64,000 nt of DNA from Spirosoma oryzicola (GCF_021233055.1 NZ_CP089538.1:1283501-1347500); one strand, 5' to 3'. Positions 1 to 9,770 are shown, counted from the first letter of the stretch. Notes: generated by a model not told the origin, from the sequence alone. A program made the numbers and translations.

Positions 1-495
1 CGCATTTTCGGAGAACTGCCCGGCCTGACCAGTCCAGTAATTGATGATCGAAACCCGATCGTCATTGGCCTGTCCGCTGTAGCAATTGACACCCCAGGAA
101 TTTGACTGGCCAGCCGTGACAAATACCTCACCAACCCCAACCCGATCCATGTTGGTAGACGCTAGTTCGGTATCGCCCGCATAGGCTTTTACCTCCAGGT
201 TGTACCATCCGCCCGTCACACCAGTAAACGTACCCTGAAATACGCCATTGCTGGGCGCATTGTCGAGTACAACCCAGCCGGTAGGGTTACCGCCCTGACG
301 AACCGTTAACTGCGCCCGAATTTGTGTGGCATTGGTTGGGCATTGACCCGTCACGGGCACATTGGCCCGGTTGTCATTATCACGTTGAAGAACGAGTCGG
401 CTCGTTGGAAACGTGATTTCCAGTTGTGCATACAGGTTGGGTAAGAAAAGGAAAAAACAAAGACATGTTTTTAGTGGATAGCGAAAAAAGTACAT
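1..495 (-). CDS. Secreted SGNH-hydrolase-like protein, N-terminal part (runs off window)
   Basis: The reading frame opens at an ATG and stays open for 165 codons to the window edge, so only the N-terminus is present. It begins with a short basic/aromatic stretch and a hydrophobic segment ending in LYAQ, which looks like a signal peptide. A beta-sandwich-like region follows (ITFPTSRLVLQRDNDN, then GGWYNLEVKAYAG), then a GQSN motif resembling block I of SGNH/sialate O-acetylesterase-like hydrolases, with Ser as nucleophile. The same order of motifs occurs in the complete secreted protein encoded near 13.7-16.3 kb, so the two are paralogues. Substrate is unknown; carbohydrate or cell-wall ester hydrolysis is only a family-level guess. 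Confidence 0.75.
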   Translation of the reverse strand, partial: MYFFRYPLKTCLCFFLFLPNLYAQLEITFPTSRLVLQRDNDNRANVPVTGQCPTNATQIRAQLTVRQGGNPTGWVVLDNAPSNGVFQGTFTGVTGGWYNLEVKAYAGDTELASTNMDRVGVGEVFVTAGQSNSWGVNCYSGQANDDRVSIINYWTGQAGQFSENA

Positions 496-829
496 GATTA
501 ATGGATAGTGTGGTTACCTAATAGCGAACATAGTGAATATAATCAATGCAAAGCAGAATGCATCTTTCTATTCATAGGATCTCTCTACTTGCTGTGACCC
601 AAAAAATGCGAAAACTGTTGCTTAATACGGATCAATTAGTTGCAAAAAACAGGAATGGCGGGTGCTATTGAAAGATGAATTGAGCCTATATCAGTTGATT
701 ACGAGAACGTTAGTGGATGCCGTGGAGATCCGTGATGGGCATAACGAAACAGTCTCTCTGTCCACCGTTACGCTAAGACGGTGGACAGAGAGACTGTACG
801 AGAAGTCCTGACAAACTTGTTGTCGATGG
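496..829. other. Intergenic region
   Basis: AT-rich stretch between the start of the SGNH-like gene and the end of the LolC/E-like gene. The only clear structure is the long hairpin listed separately at 750-796. I see no credible small gene. Confidence 0.6.
750..796 (-). terminator. Perfect 19-bp hairpin after LolC/E-like gene
   Basis: CAGTCTCTCTGTCCACCGT is followed after 9 bases by its exact reverse complement. It lies 34 bp beyond the stop codon of the minus-strand permease gene. There is no clear T-run on either side, so it may be a transcript-end or processing hairpin rather than a textbook intrinsic terminator. Confidence 0.6.
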
Positions 830-2056
830 CTATTTTTTGAAAGCCAGTGCCTTTACTGGTCTGATGCGGCTGATAATAAACGTCGGCATCCAGAGTACAA
901 CAGCAATCAACAGAAGCGTTGCTGCATTCAGGGCCAGAATAGTTGACCAGTCCCAGACAATCGGGACATAATTCATGAAGTAATTTTTCGGATCGAGCGG
1001 GATTAGCTTAAACCGGTCCTGAATAAAGCAAAGGCCAAGGCCGACGGCATTGCCAATGAGTAAGCCCCAGCCGACCATATTTAGACCGACGAATAAAAAC
1101 ATTCGTCGGATAATTGAATCGGGACTACCCAGGGCTTTCAGAAGACCAATCATGGGCGTTCGTTCCATCATCAGTACCAGCAATACCGACACCATATTGA
1201 AGGACGCCACAAAGGTGATCAGGGCTAGCAGAATGACCATGTTGCGGTCGAGAAGCACCATCCAGTCGAAGAGCGGGCGGTACTGATCGGTTACGCGCGT
1301 GAGCCGCATGTCGGGCGTCATCACGTCGAAAATCGTGTTGGCCGTGGCATCCAGCCGGTTAAAATCGTTGACGAAGATCTCGTAACTACCGACCGAGTCG
1401 GGACCCCATTTGTTCAGGCGTTGAATAAGCCGGATGTCTCCCAGAGCAATAGTCTTGTCTACCTCTTCCAGCCCCGTTTCATAAATGCCGACCACCGTCA
1501 TTTTGCGGGCGCGTGGCGGATTGCCCAAAAAATACAGCGGAATGCTTTCGCCCACGTTGACTTTCAACTGATTGGCCATGTACTGACTGATCAGTAATTG
1601 GGTAGAACCCGTTCCGGTGTCGGCACCAACGGTTGGTACCGTGCCCGCTACGAGCGAACCATTGAACAGATTCCAGTTGTAATCGCGTCCTACACCTTTC
1701 AGAATAACGCCGGTCAGTTCGTCACTGGTCTTTAAAATTCCGGCTTTCAGCGCAACGCCCTGAATATGCTGCACACCAGGAGTCTGGGTACTATCCTGAT
1801 AAAGTTTTGTGTCGAGGGATAAAGGCGTTTCCTGGTAGGAATTATTGTTCGTGAATTTACTAACCTGTAAATGCGCCCCGAACAGAAAAATTTTCTGCTG
1901 AATGGTGTTCTTAAAGCCAAATAGCACCGAAAAGGCGACAATCAGGATGGCTAGGCCAAGGGCGATGCTGATGATGCCAACGCGGGTGACAGTAGCCGAG
2001 AAACTACCCTCGGGTGCATGACGGACCTTGCGGGCCAGAAAAATGGGGACGTTCAA
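830..2056 (-). CDS. ABC transporter permease, LolC/LolE (FtsX/MacB) family
   Basis: The 408-residue protein has the four-helix layout of lipoprotein-releasing permeases: one membrane segment near residues 25-50, a large periplasmic domain of about 220 residues, then three segments near 275-300, 315-345 and 370-400. The C-terminal half contains the FtsX-type stretch around MMERTPMIGLLKALGS. In the family these permeases extract lipoproteins from the inner membrane for transfer to the outer membrane, powered by a separate LolD-type ATPase. No ATPase gene is adjacent here, which is usual in Bacteroidota. The start (MNVPIFLARKVR) fits homologues, which begin with a short cytoplasmic helix. Assignment to LolC/E rather than a generic MacB-type permease rests on overall similarity. 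Confidence 0.85.
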   Translation of the reverse strand: MNVPIFLARKVRHAPEGSFSATVTRVGIISIALGLAILIVAFSVLFGFKNTIQQKIFLFGAHLQVSKFTNNNSYQETPLSLDTKLYQDSTQTPGVQHIQGVALKAGILKTSDELTGVILKGVGRDYNWNLFNGSLVAGTVPTVGADTGTGSTQLLISQYMANQLKVNVGESIPLYFLGNPPRARKMTVVGIYETGLEEVDKTIALGDIRLIQRLNKWGPDSVGSYEIFVNDFNRLDATANTIFDVMTPDMRLTRVTDQYRPLFDWMVLLDRNMVILLALITFVASFNMVSVLLVLMMERTPMIGLLKALGSPDSIIRRMFLFVGLNMVGWGLLIGNAVGLGLCFIQDRFKLIPLDPKNYFMNYVPIVWDWSTILALNAATLLLIAVVLWMPTFIISRIRPVKALAFKK

Positions 2057-2423
2057 AACGGGTTTCTGTTTAGAGTTTGTGCGGTTGCCCGCCGGGGTTT
2101 ACGGATGCCTGTAAGCAGTTAACAGTGTTAACGGAAGCAGGAAAGCCGTTTCTGACCCGTGCCAACGAGTACGTTACCGATTAATAAGACGCTATTTTAA
2201 TGAATAGTTTTGGTGCTCAATGTAACTACAAAGCTAACGGACAAGTCGATGAACTGTCACAAAAATTGAGCAGGAATCTTCGCCGGTTGGATTCGAAACG
2301 CCTTGCTATCCCAAAGGAAGCCTTGAAACAGCGTACTTGCCTAAGTGTCTTTCCTGCTACTGCCTGTTTTTATTGATGGGCAAAAAGTATGAGTTTTGCA
2401 TATCTTGCTCTTAACGCACAACT
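2057..2423. other. Divergent intergenic region
   Basis: 367 bp between the divergent LolC/E-like and NamZ-like genes. It should hold both promoters, but I found no TTTG-N19-TAnnTTTG match good enough to list, and no small gene. Confidence 0.5.
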
Positions 2424-3608
2424 ATGATTTCGTTACGTAATCTGTTCTTCTTTGCCTGTTGTCTGGTCGTTTTTGCCTGCCAGGGTCAAACGAATCAAAA
2501 AGCGCCCGGCTCATCGGATATTCAAACCGGAGCTGACCAAATGGCGCTTTATCTGCCCGCCTTACAAGGCAAACGCGTGGGTATGGTTGTCAATCATACA
2601 TCGCGGATTGGTAAAACCCATCTGGTCGATAGCTTGATTGCACGCGGGGTGACTGTGAAAACCATCTTTGCGCCGGAGCATGGATTTCGGGGAGAGGCCA
2701 CCGATGGCGAAAAAATCAGCAACAGCCGTGACCCGCGCACCGGCGTTTTTATAACGTCTTTATACGGTCGGAACAACAAGCCAACGCCCGCTCAAATGGA
2801 TTCGCTGGATGTTGTCATCTTCGATATTCAGGACGTAGGAACGCGGTTTTACACGTACATCAGCACCATGCATTACGTTATGGAAGCCTGCGCCGAAAAC
2901 AATAAACCGCTGATTATTCTTGATCGCCCTAACCCAAACGGCCACTACATCGACGGTCCGGTGCTTGATCCGAAGTTTAAGTCGTTTGTGGGTATGCATC
3001 CGATCCCGGTGGTTCACGGCCTGACCGTTGGTGAGCTGGCGCGGATGATCAACGGGGAAGGCTGGCTGGCCGGTCGGAAAACGTGTCCGCTGACCGTAGT
3101 GCCCGTCAAAAACTACACACACCAGACGCCCTATGTACTGCCGGTTCGGCCTTCGCCCAATCTGCCCAATCAACAGGCTGTGTTGTTGTATCCATCGCTT
3201 TGTTTTTTCGAAGGAACGGTCGTGAGTGTAGGCCGGGGAACGGACAAGCAGTTTCAAGTGATTGGCTCGCCCTACACCAAGTACGGACCTTACACGTTTA
3301 CACCGGTTGACAAGCCCGGCGCGATCAATCCGCCGATGGAAGGACAACTTTGTTACGGGATAGACTTATCGACAGTTGCCATCTCGAAGAAGGAAATGAT
3401 GCTTAATTATTTCTTTGACTTCTTCAAAGGGGCTAGTGATAAAAGTAAGTTTTTCCTGGCCAACAACGGTATCGACCGCCTGGCGGGTACTGACCAGCTA
3501 CGGTTGCAGATGATCGCAGGCGTGTCCGAAGCCAAGATCCGGGCAAGCTGGCGACCGGCGCTGGGCGCTTACAAGATAACCCGCGCCAAGTATTTGTTAT
3601 ATCCATAA
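2424..3608 (+). CDS. NamZ-like exo-beta-N-acetylmuramidase (DUF1343), lipoprotein
   Basis: The 394-residue protein starts with a lipoprotein signal: a hydrophobic core, then VFAC with Cys19 as the likely lipidated residue. The body carries hallmark DUF1343 segments: [79 protein letters not shown] and [14 protein letters not shown]1343 protein of Tannerella was shown to be an exo-acting beta-N-acetylmuramidase (NamZ, GH171), so a role in peptidoglycan salvage is likely. Length is normal for the family. It stands alone, followed by an inverted-repeat region before guaA. Family assignment is firm; activity is inferred. Confidence 0.9.
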   Translation: MISLRNLFFFACCLVVFACQGQTNQKAPGSSDIQTGADQMALYLPALQGKRVGMVVNHTSRIGKTHLVDSLIARGVTVKTIFAPEHGFRGEATDGEKISNSRDPRTGVFITSLYGRNNKPTPAQMDSLDVVIFDIQDVGTRFYTYISTMHYVMEACAENNKPLIILDRPNPNGHYIDGPVLDPKFKSFVGMHPIPVVHGLTVGELARMINGEGWLAGRKTCPLTVVPVKNYTHQTPYVLPVRPSPNLPNQQAVLLYPSLCFFEGTVVSVGRGTDKQFQVIGSPYTKYGPYTFTPVDKPGAINPPMEGQLCYGIDLSTVAISKKEMMLNYFFDFFKGASDKSKFFLANNGIDRLAGTDQLRLQMIAGVSEAKIRASWRPALGAYKITRAKYLLYP

Positions 3609-3630
3609 ATTTTTTTGACAGGGTTTACAC

Positions 3631-3693
3631 GATTGACAGGATGATCAGCCGGGCCACCGGGCGGATTTTTGGCTTCAGCTCATCTTGTCAATC
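3631..3693. repeat. Imperfect inverted repeat of the 'ttgacaggat' type
   Basis: GATTGACAGGATGA at 3631-3644 pairs with TCATCTTGTCAATC at 3680-3693, with one G-T wobble. Further copies of the motif family lie just outside (TTGACAGG near 3615, CCTGTCAG near 3693, and CTTGTTCATCCTGTCC near 3750-3766). It sits between the NamZ-like gene and the guaA promoter. It may terminate the upstream transcript or be one copy of a dispersed intergenic palindrome. Confidence 0.6.
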
Positions 3694-3807
3694 CTGTCAG
3701 GCAATACACATTAGAGACGTAGTATTTCTGAGCTGTAGAATCCTGTTCATCTTGTTCATCCTGTCCGAAAAGAATACTTTCGGTAAAGGTTGTCTCAAAA
3801 AATGCCC

Positions 3808-3815
3808 TAACTTTG
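3808..3815 (+). promoter_or_regulatory. guaA -7 promoter box
   Basis: TAACTTTG exactly matches the Bacteroidota -7 consensus TAnnTTTG. It lies 17 bp before the guaA ATG, giving a very short leader. A clear -33 TTTG at the ideal 19-bp spacing is lacking; GTTG occurs 15 bp upstream. Confidence 0.6.
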
Positions 3816-3832
3816 CATTTTGGAGACCCCTC

Positions 3833-5365
3833 ATGGCCACTGAACAGATTCTTATTCTGGATTTTGGTTCACAGTACACCCAACTTATTGCCCGCCGGGT
3901 GCGTGAACTGAACGTTTACTGCGAAATCCATCCGTACAATCACATTCCAACGATTACCCCCAATATCAAGGGCATCATTCTTTCGGGAAGTCCATCGTCT
4001 GTCCGCGACGCCGATGCGCCCGAAGTTCATCTAGCGGCCTTCCGCCACAAAATGCCGGTCCTTGGCGTATGCTACGGGGCTCAGTTGCTGGCTCATACGA
4101 GCGGTGGCGAGGTGCAGGCGTCTGCGATTCGGGAGTATGGCCGGGCTAAACTAGGCACCGTCAACACCGACAACACGCTGATGCAGGGCATCGACCCGCA
4201 TTCGCAGGTTTGGATGTCGCACGCTGACACGATCACCAACGTTCCTGATAACTTTAATATCATTGCCTCAACCGATACCGTTCGCGTAGCGGCTTTTCAG
4301 GTTGAAGGTGAAGAAACGTACGGCATTCAATTTCACCCCGAAGTGACGCATTCGCTCCAGGGAAAAATCTTGCTTCAAAACTTCGTTGTTGACATTTGCG
4401 GCTGTTCGCAAGACTGGACAGCGGAGTCATTCGTCGAAACGACGGTCGCTCAGTTGAAAGAAAAAATCGGTAACGATAAGGTCGTGCTGGGACTATCCGG
4501 CGGGGTCGATTCGTCCGTAGCGGCTGTACTGATTCATCAGGCGATTGGAGCTAATCTGTATTGCATCTTCGTCGATAATGGCGTATTGCGGAAAGACGAG
4601 TTCGCTGGCGTATTGGAATCGTACAAAACGCTCGGCTTGAACGTCAAAGGTGTTGATGCGAAAGATCAGTTTTACACGGCTCTCGCTGGCCTGACCGATC
4701 CCGAAGCCAAACGGAAAGCTATCGGCAAAACGTTTATCGACGTATTTGACCACGAAGCGCACTTGATCGAAGGTGTATCGTGGTTAGGGCAGGGTACTAT
4801 TTATCCCGACGTCATTGAGTCGGTTTCGGTAAAAGGACCTTCGGCAACGATCAAATCGCACCACAACGTAGGCGGTTTACCCGATTTCATGAAGCTGAAA
4901 GTGGTAGAGCCGCTCAATACGCTCTTTAAAGACGAGGTTCGGGCCGTAGGGCGGACGATGGGTTTGCCGGAGTACATTCTGGGACGCCATCCATTCCCCG
5001 GTCCCGGTCTGGCTATTCGTATCCTGGGTGACATTACTCCCGAGAAAGTTGAGATTCTTCAGCAGGTGGACGCCCTGTTTATCGACGGTCTGAAGCGTGA
5101 AGGACTGTACGACAAGGTTTGGCAGGCGGGTGCTATCCTGCTGCCGGTGCAGTCGGTTGGCGTTATGGGTGATGAGCGTACGTACGAACGCGTCGTTGCT
5201 CTCCGGGCTGTAACGAGTGTGGATGGGATGACCGCCGATTGGGCGCACCTACCGTATGAGTTCCTCGCCGATATTTCGAACGAAATTATCAACCGGGTTA
5301 AAGGCGTTAACCGGGTTGTTTACGATATCTCTTCGAAACCACCCGCTACTATTGAGTGGGAATAA
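3833..5365 (+). CDS. guaA: GMP synthase (glutamine-hydrolysing)
   Basis: The product converts XMP to GMP using ATP and glutamine in purine biosynthesis. The 510-residue protein has a class I glutamine amidotransferase domain (residues 1-190, catalytic Cys80 in VLGVCYGAQ, later HPEV), an ATP-pyrophosphatase domain with the SGGVDSS P-loop near 225, and a C-terminal dimerisation domain ([16 protein letters not shown], ending TIEWE). The frame is open for 64 more codons upstream, but the start at MATEQILIL is chosen because GMP synthases begin here and a perfect -7 box lies within the extension. A terminator follows. It stands as a single-gene unit; purC is 29 kb away. Confidence 0.98.
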   Translation: MATEQILILDFGSQYTQLIARRVRELNVYCEIHPYNHIPTITPNIKGIILSGSPSSVRDADAPEVHLAAFRHKMPVLGVCYGAQLLAHTSGGEVQASAIREYGRAKLGTVNTDNTLMQGIDPHSQVWMSHADTITNVPDNFNIIASTDTVRVAAFQVEGEETYGIQFHPEVTHSLQGKILLQNFVVDICGCSQDWTAESFVETTVAQLKEKIGNDKVVLGLSGGVDSSVAAVLIHQAIGANLYCIFVDNGVLRKDEFAGVLESYKTLGLNVKGVDAKDQFYTALAGLTDPEAKRKAIGKTFIDVFDHEAHLIEGVSWLGQGTIYPDVIESVSVKGPSATIKSHHNVGGLPDFMKLKVVEPLNTLFKDEVRAVGRTMGLPEYILGRHPFPGPGLAIRILGDITPEKVEILQQVDALFIDGLKREGLYDKVWQAGAILLPVQSVGVMGDERTYERVVALRAVTSVDGMTADWAHLPYEFLADISNEIINRVKGVNRVVYDISSKPPATIEWE

Positions 5366-5811
5366 TACCGTTTCTTAGACGATCAGATGATAACAGAATG
5401 CCCGGTGCGAGAGTACCGGGCGTTTGTGTTTTAAAGGTTTTTCAAAAAGGTATTTCGAGCGCTAATTCGTTTGGTCAATGAACGTATGAGTCGAAGAATC
5501 AGTCGCTAATCGGTTTTTTAATCGATAATTAGTCTAAATAATGTAAATTGCAACCGTAATTTGCGGTTGACCTATTCGGTACTGCCTTCGAAAAGCGACA
5601 ACTCAGGTAGCGGATTTCGATAAGTACAAAAGAAATAGGCTGGTTATTTACAGGCTGAAAGAGTTTGAGTAGCAGCCGCATCCAAGAATAGGCACTGGTA
5701 AGCGCCAACGAAACGGTGTTGTCGCAGGCAGATGATTCGGGGGCGTGTCACGCTGTTTGCGACAACAAACCGATTGGTAAATAAACTTTATAACGGCTGA
5801 ATGAGTCGACG
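5366..5811. other. Intergenic region with small inverted repeats
   Basis: After the guaA terminator there is no gene. CAACCG/CGGTTG (5551-5569) is a small palindrome. GTTGTCGCA at 5718-5726 is repeated inverted as TGCGACAAC at 5758-5766, about 45 bp before the PepSY gene. The latter could be an operator or a leader hairpin for that gene; nothing identifies a regulator. Confidence 0.45.
5400..5436 (+). terminator. guaA terminator
   Basis: GCCCGGT and ACCGGGC form a 7-bp GC-rich stem with an 8-base loop, followed by a T-rich tail (GTTTGTGTTTT), 34 bp after the guaA stop. Confidence 0.75.
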
Positions 5812-6981
5812 ATGACGGTAAAAAAACTGGTTGGAAAGCTGCACCTCTGGCTCGGCATGGCGTCCGGGCTGATTGTATTTGTCATTAGCCTCACGGGATG
5901 TATTCTTGCTTTTGAGCAGGAGATCAAAAATGCTACCGAGCCTTACCGGTTTATTCAGACTCCGGCCAATGGAAAGTTGTTACCGCCGTCGGTACTCAAA
6001 GCAAAGGCAGAAGCCGCGCTGCCGCGTAAGACCGCCAATGGTGTTTTGTACGAAGCCGCCGGGCGAAGTGCTACCGTTGGCTTCTATAATTTCGACCCGG
6101 AGTTTTATTACGTGGTGTACATCAACCCCTACACGGGTGAAATTCTGAAAGTATGGGATGAGGACGAAGACTTTTTCCATTTCATCCTGCACGGACATTA
6201 CTATTTATGGTTACCCGAAAAGGTGGGTCAGCCTGTAGTGGCATCGGCTACGCTTATTTTCCTGGTGTTACTGATTAGTGGCCTAGTGCTTTGGTGGCCC
6301 AAGAACAAAAGTGCGGCTAAACAGCGATTCAACGTCAAGTGGAACGCTGCTTGGCGTCGGAAGAATTACGATCTGCACAACGTATTGGGTTTTTACGTGA
6401 TGGTTGTCGGGCTGGTTTTTGCGGTAACTGGTTTGGTGTGGGGGTTTCAGTGGTTTTCGAAAGCGATGTACCGCGCTACGGGCGGGACTGGATCGGCTGA
6501 GTATATCATACCACCTTCTGACTCGACCGCTACACCAGTTGTATCGTCGGTGGCTACCGGAGTGGACCGTATCTGGTTGAAACTACGCCGGGAAAATCCA
6601 ACGCAGCAAGGCATAAATCTGTCTTTCCCCAAACTGCCCAATGAGTCTATTTATTCGTATGTCAACTATCGACCGGGCACGTATTACAAAGTAGACTACC
6701 ATTACTTCGATCAGCGTACTTTAAAAGAACTATCGGTTGACAGTCCCTACAGCGGTAACTACGCCGATGCTACGTTTGCTAACAAGTTCCGGCGCATGAA
6801 TTATGATCTTCACATTGGCGCAATTTGGGGGTTGCCGGGTAAAATTCTGGCGTTTTGTGCAAGCCTGATCTGCGCTAGTCTGCCCGTAACAGGCTTCCTG
6901 GTCTGGTGGGGACGGCGAACCAAAAAACGCCCCGTCAAACGGGTTGTTGCCAGGCCGGTAGCCGTTGGTAGTCAGCTGTGA
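5812..6981 (+). CDS. PepSY-associated TM protein (PiuB-like)
   Basis: The 389-residue membrane protein begins with the characteristic PepSY-TM stretch KLHLWLGMASGLIVFVISLTG. Helices follow near residues 10-35, 140-165, 190-215 and 340-370, and PepSY-like periplasmic segments lie between them (for example YVVYINPYTGEILKVWDEDEDF and the FFHFILHGHYY/LHNVLGFY histidine-containing helices). Relatives are often encoded near TonB-dependent siderophore receptors and are linked to iron uptake or ferric-siderophore reduction. No receptor is adjacent here. A 9-bp inverted repeat lies just upstream. Family is clear; iron function is inferred only from the family. Confidence 0.88.
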   Translation: MTVKKLVGKLHLWLGMASGLIVFVISLTGCILAFEQEIKNATEPYRFIQTPANGKLLPPSVLKAKAEAALPRKTANGVLYEAAGRSATVGFYNFDPEFYYVVYINPYTGEILKVWDEDEDFFHFILHGHYYLWLPEKVGQPVVASATLIFLVLLISGLVLWWPKNKSAAKQRFNVKWNAAWRRKNYDLHNVLGFYVMVVGLVFAVTGLVWGFQWFSKAMYRATGGTGSAEYIIPPSDSTATPVVSSVATGVDRIWLKLRRENPTQQGINLSFPKLPNESIYSYVNYRPGTYYKVDYHYFDQRTLKELSVDSPYSGNYADATFANKFRRMNYDLHIGAIWGLPGKILAFCASLICASLPVTGFLVWWGRRTKKRPVKRVVARPVAVGSQL

Positions 6982-7067
6982 GAAAGTGGTTGAAAAATTA
7001 CGGGCCTGTTCAGAAATTAACCTTAAATTTTCTCAACTTTAGCTCTTACTTCTAACCGTTTTCTACA

Positions 7068-7601
7068 ATGACAACAAAGTACATTAGCCGAGTAATGATG
7101 CTGGCCCTGGCAGGCGTCTTACTAACAATGGTTTCGTGGGCACAAGGCGACAAAGCCAATCGTCCCAGTCCACCTGCTACAGCCAGCGGAAAAATAAAAG
7201 ACGCCACAATTACCATCAACTACGGCAGTCCATCGGTCAAAGGGCGTCAGGTCTGGGACCCTAGCGGTACACTGGCTCCTTATGGCAAAGTATGGCGGGC
7301 CGGTGCCAACGAAGCCACTACTTTCGAAACAGATAAAGCCATCAAGGTAGAGGGCAAAGAGCTACCCGCCGGTAAGTATGGCTTTTTCGCGATTCCCGGC
7401 GAAAAGGAGTGGACCATTATTTTCAATAAAGTAGCGAACCAGTGGGGCGCTTTCAAATACGATCAGGCTCAGGATCAGTTGCGCGTAACAGCCAAGCCGA
7501 AAAAATCGGCCCAAATGAATGAACGGCTGGCATACGACGTAACGAATCAGGCGGTCGTGCTAAAATGGGAGAATGTAGAGGTTCCAATTGCTGTTCAGTA
7601 A
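7068..7601 (+). CDS. DUF2911 family secreted protein
   Basis: The 177-residue protein has a signal peptide ending around SWAQG, then one DUF2911 domain with its typical segments: ITINYGSPSVKGRQVW, YGKVWRAGANEATTFETDKA, LPAGKYGFFAIPGEKEWTIIFNK, and QWGAFKYD near the middle. The family is abundant in Bacteroidota, exported, and without a known biochemical role. The start is supported by the basic N-terminus and signal peptide. A strong terminator follows, so it is probably a single-gene unit. Confidence 0.88.
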   Translation: MTTKYISRVMMLALAGVLLTMVSWAQGDKANRPSPPATASGKIKDATITINYGSPSVKGRQVWDPSGTLAPYGKVWRAGANEATTFETDKAIKVEGKELPAGKYGFFAIPGEKEWTIIFNKVANQWGAFKYDQAQDQLRVTAKPKKSAQMNERLAYDVTNQAVVLKWENVEVPIAVQ

Positions 7602-7617
7602 CTCGTTCGTTTTATTC

Positions 7618-7662
7618 AAGCCCCCAACGTCATTGGCCTAGTCAATCGTTGGGGGCTTTCGT
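7618..7662 (+). terminator. Terminator after DUF2911 gene
   Basis: AAGCCCCCAACG pairs perfectly with CGTTGGGGGCTT (12 bp) around a 17-base loop, ending in TTTC. It also lies between convergent genes and could act on both strands. Confidence 0.85.
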
Positions 7663-7679
7663 ATGTGAGGAGTTGACTA

Positions 7680-9293
7680 TTAGGCGATGGGCTCGTCAAG
7701 GATTAGCTCTTTGTCAAGGCCGCACCGCTCCATAAACTCGTTTGTAAACACCGCTCGTGTAGGCGCATCCAGTAAGTGTTGACGGGCCACTATCCAGTCG
7801 TCAACGGCTTTATTGCCGTACTGCCGCCGAACGCGGTCTCCGTCTAGGTTGAAGTTGACTTTGCCCCAATGTTGGGTATAGGGTATGTCCAACGTTTCAA
7901 GACGGGTCCAGATTCGTTGGAGAAATTGCCTTGTTAATGAAGATTCAACACCGTCTAACTCCAATACGCAGGTTATCGGAAAGCGCGTGAACCCTAGCGT
8001 TGCGGGCGTTCGTTTCACCCAGCGTAGACCCATAACACCCGGAAAAGCCGACTGCGCATTCATGGCAATGATTTCTTCAAGAACGCGTGGACTATCGTTG
8101 GAATCAATGCCGATTGCCGCGCTTGACGCCTTGCCGCGAACGTTGGTGTTGCCAAAGAAGTCACGCATTGTGCCAACCCAACCATCGGTGTCTTCCAGCG
8201 CCTGTGGGTACAAGGCGTTGACTAGTGCAGGAACCAGTTTGCGGGGTGTAAGCCGATCTAACAGGGTTTGGATTAATCCCATCGTATCGTCGCCGTAAAT
8301 AAAGCCCGGCTTTGGAGGAGGGGGGGCTGCGGCAATGGGCTTTGTCCGATGTTTATACAGAATTCGAACAAAGGGGCCACGCGTTGCATCGGCTCCGGAT
8401 GGATCGAACTGGTGTGGGTTAACAATGAGTTGAAAATGATACGGTTTTGCATCGGCTGTTGCGGCAGGCAGGCGAAGTATAGTGGCGATTCCGGAAAAAT
8501 CGCAATCGGTCATCGCTTTTTTCAGACCGTCAGTATAGGCTACGCTCTTAGCACTGTACGATTTTAGCCAGAACAAATCGTCTGTTTCGAGCATGATGCC
8601 GTGCACAAAACCGAATGACCCGAAGCTGACCACTGCCGCATTGAACAGGTCATCGTCACGAATGACTTCCGTTACGGCCAGCAGATCGGTAAATGGCTTT
8701 CCGGCTACGGGATAGGACTGACGCTCAAGCCAAACGTGCTTGTTAGGGCCGCAAACAATATGCAAGCCGACAATGGCGTCGTGCACTGCACCGTAGTCAA
8801 AAGCTGCCCCGTGCGTACCGGTCGCTGTTGCTCCGGCAATAGTTTGCCCATTGCTGGCACCCGAAGCGCGGATTGACTTGTTCCGGGCTTCCAGCAATTG
8901 CTCCAGAATATGAACCGTTGTGCCGCATTCGGTGAAAAAGAGATTATCCGCTGATTGGCCCGCAGCCAGGTAGGCCGGCGCGACGGATGTGTTTCGAATC
9001 GCAAAAGTTTGCATAAGCGCGTCGGTATCGACCATGCCTCCATTGGTAACACCAACCTTAGCGAACGACCAGTTCTTGCCGATGGCGCGGAGTCGAATCT
9101 TATTGTCAATCGCGTGTTTGATCAGCCACTGAAAGTTAGCTGTCGTCTGCCGGTATTCGGACTTGCTGTCGGGCAGTCCACTCGGAATGGTTAGTTTGAA
9201 GGAAGCACCCGCTGTAAGTGGCTGCGTAAAATTTTCGTGGCGATTCGTCACCTCAGACACCACAAGTTGTTGAAGACCATTGGGTAATCTCAT
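7680..9293 (-). CDS. FAD-linked oxidase (VAO / sugar-lactone oxidase type)
   Basis: The 537-residue protein has an N-terminal PCMH-type FAD-binding domain with RLRAIGKNWSFAKVG, a DTDAL segment and the FAD-binding stretch TIAGATATGTHGAAFDYGAVHDAIVGL near residues 155-180. A C-terminal substrate domain contains a conserved HWGKVN motif near residue 480, as in alditol and aldonolactone oxidases. A polyhydroxylated sugar or lactone substrate is plausible but not shown. The frame is open 41 codons further upstream, but that extension overlaps the Bor-like lipoprotein gene, so the start at MRLPNGLQQ is preferred. It runs 22 bp downstream of that lipoprotein gene in the same direction, so they may be co-transcribed. 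Confidence 0.82.
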   Translation of the reverse strand: MRLPNGLQQLVVSEVTNRHENFTQPLTAGASFKLTIPSGLPDSKSEYRQTTANFQWLIKHAIDNKIRLRAIGKNWSFAKVGVTNGGMVDTDALMQTFAIRNTSVAPAYLAAGQSADNLFFTECGTTVHILEQLLEARNKSIRASGASNGQTIAGATATGTHGAAFDYGAVHDAIVGLHIVCGPNKHVWLERQSYPVAGKPFTDLLAVTEVIRDDDLFNAAVVSFGSFGFVHGIMLETDDLFWLKSYSAKSVAYTDGLKKAMTDCDFSGIATILRLPAATADAKPYHFQLIVNPHQFDPSGADATRGPFVRILYKHRTKPIAAAPPPPKPGFIYGDDTMGLIQTLLDRLTPRKLVPALVNALYPQALEDTDGWVGTMRDFFGNTNVRGKASSAAIGIDSNDSPRVLEEIIAMNAQSAFPGVMGLRWVKRTPATLGFTRFPITCVLELDGVESSLTRQFLQRIWTRLETLDIPYTQHWGKVNFNLDGDRVRRQYGNKAVDDWIVARQHLLDAPTRAVFTNEFMERCGLDKELILDEPIA

Positions 9294-9315
9294 CGTTCTG
9301 AATGGGTTAGTACGG

Positions 9316-9681
9316 TTAGATCGAGTCAGTCTTAGGAACGTAGGGTGCACAACACCAGGTAACCTGTCGTTTGTTGACAATGCCCAGCGTAACAGTTGAA
9401 AGCAGGTAGTGCGCAAACGTAGATTTAACCGTTACCCCGTTGAGGTGATTAGACCGTTGATCGCAGGGTGGTTTGATGTCGGTTGGTTGCTTTAGACCCC
9501 AGAAAAAAGCTGTTATGGTTTTCTGCGTGTACGTGACATTCGCTGGTGTATCACAGTCAGACTCCGTAGCTACCCGCGTAGTTATACAACCTGGCAAAAC
9601 AGGCGCTATCAGCAACAGGACTAGCCCTGTAGACAGACGACGTATTCGATTGTCTGATCGGAATAATAAAGTTGTTTTCAT
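9316..9681 (-). CDS. Bor-like lipoprotein
   Basis: The 121-residue protein has a basic N-terminus, a hydrophobic segment and a lipobox (VLPGC) placing the lipidated Cys near residue 31. The mature part reads like a distant member of the Bor family of small outer-membrane lipoproteins: a KTITAFFWGL segment, a Cys followed by about 20 residues, then a hydrophobic FAHYLLSTVTLGIV stretch and a terminal Cys pair. Classic Bor proteins carry an F-xx-GLLGFITLGIYTP motif and a final Cys in the same places. This match is by eye and weak. Gene order suggests co-transcription with the FAD-linked oxidase downstream. Confidence 0.6.
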   Translation of the reverse strand: MKTTLLFRSDNRIRRLSTGLVLLLIAPVLPGCITTRVATESDCDTPANVTYTQKTITAFFWGLKQPTDIKPPCDQRSNHLNGVTVKSTFAHYLLSTVTLGIVNKRQVTWCCAPYVPKTDSI

Positions 9682-9770
9682 CGAGAGGCAGGGTTGAATA
9701 AAGAATTGGTCGGAAAAGAAGAAAATAGCGTAACATATTGGTTAAGTCCTTGAGGGAACGGTAAAAACAA

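Noticed and set aside
2760..3347. 195-codon antisense frame inside the NamZ-like gene
   Set aside because: A shadow of a firmly identified gene, with arginine-rich antisense composition and no domain.
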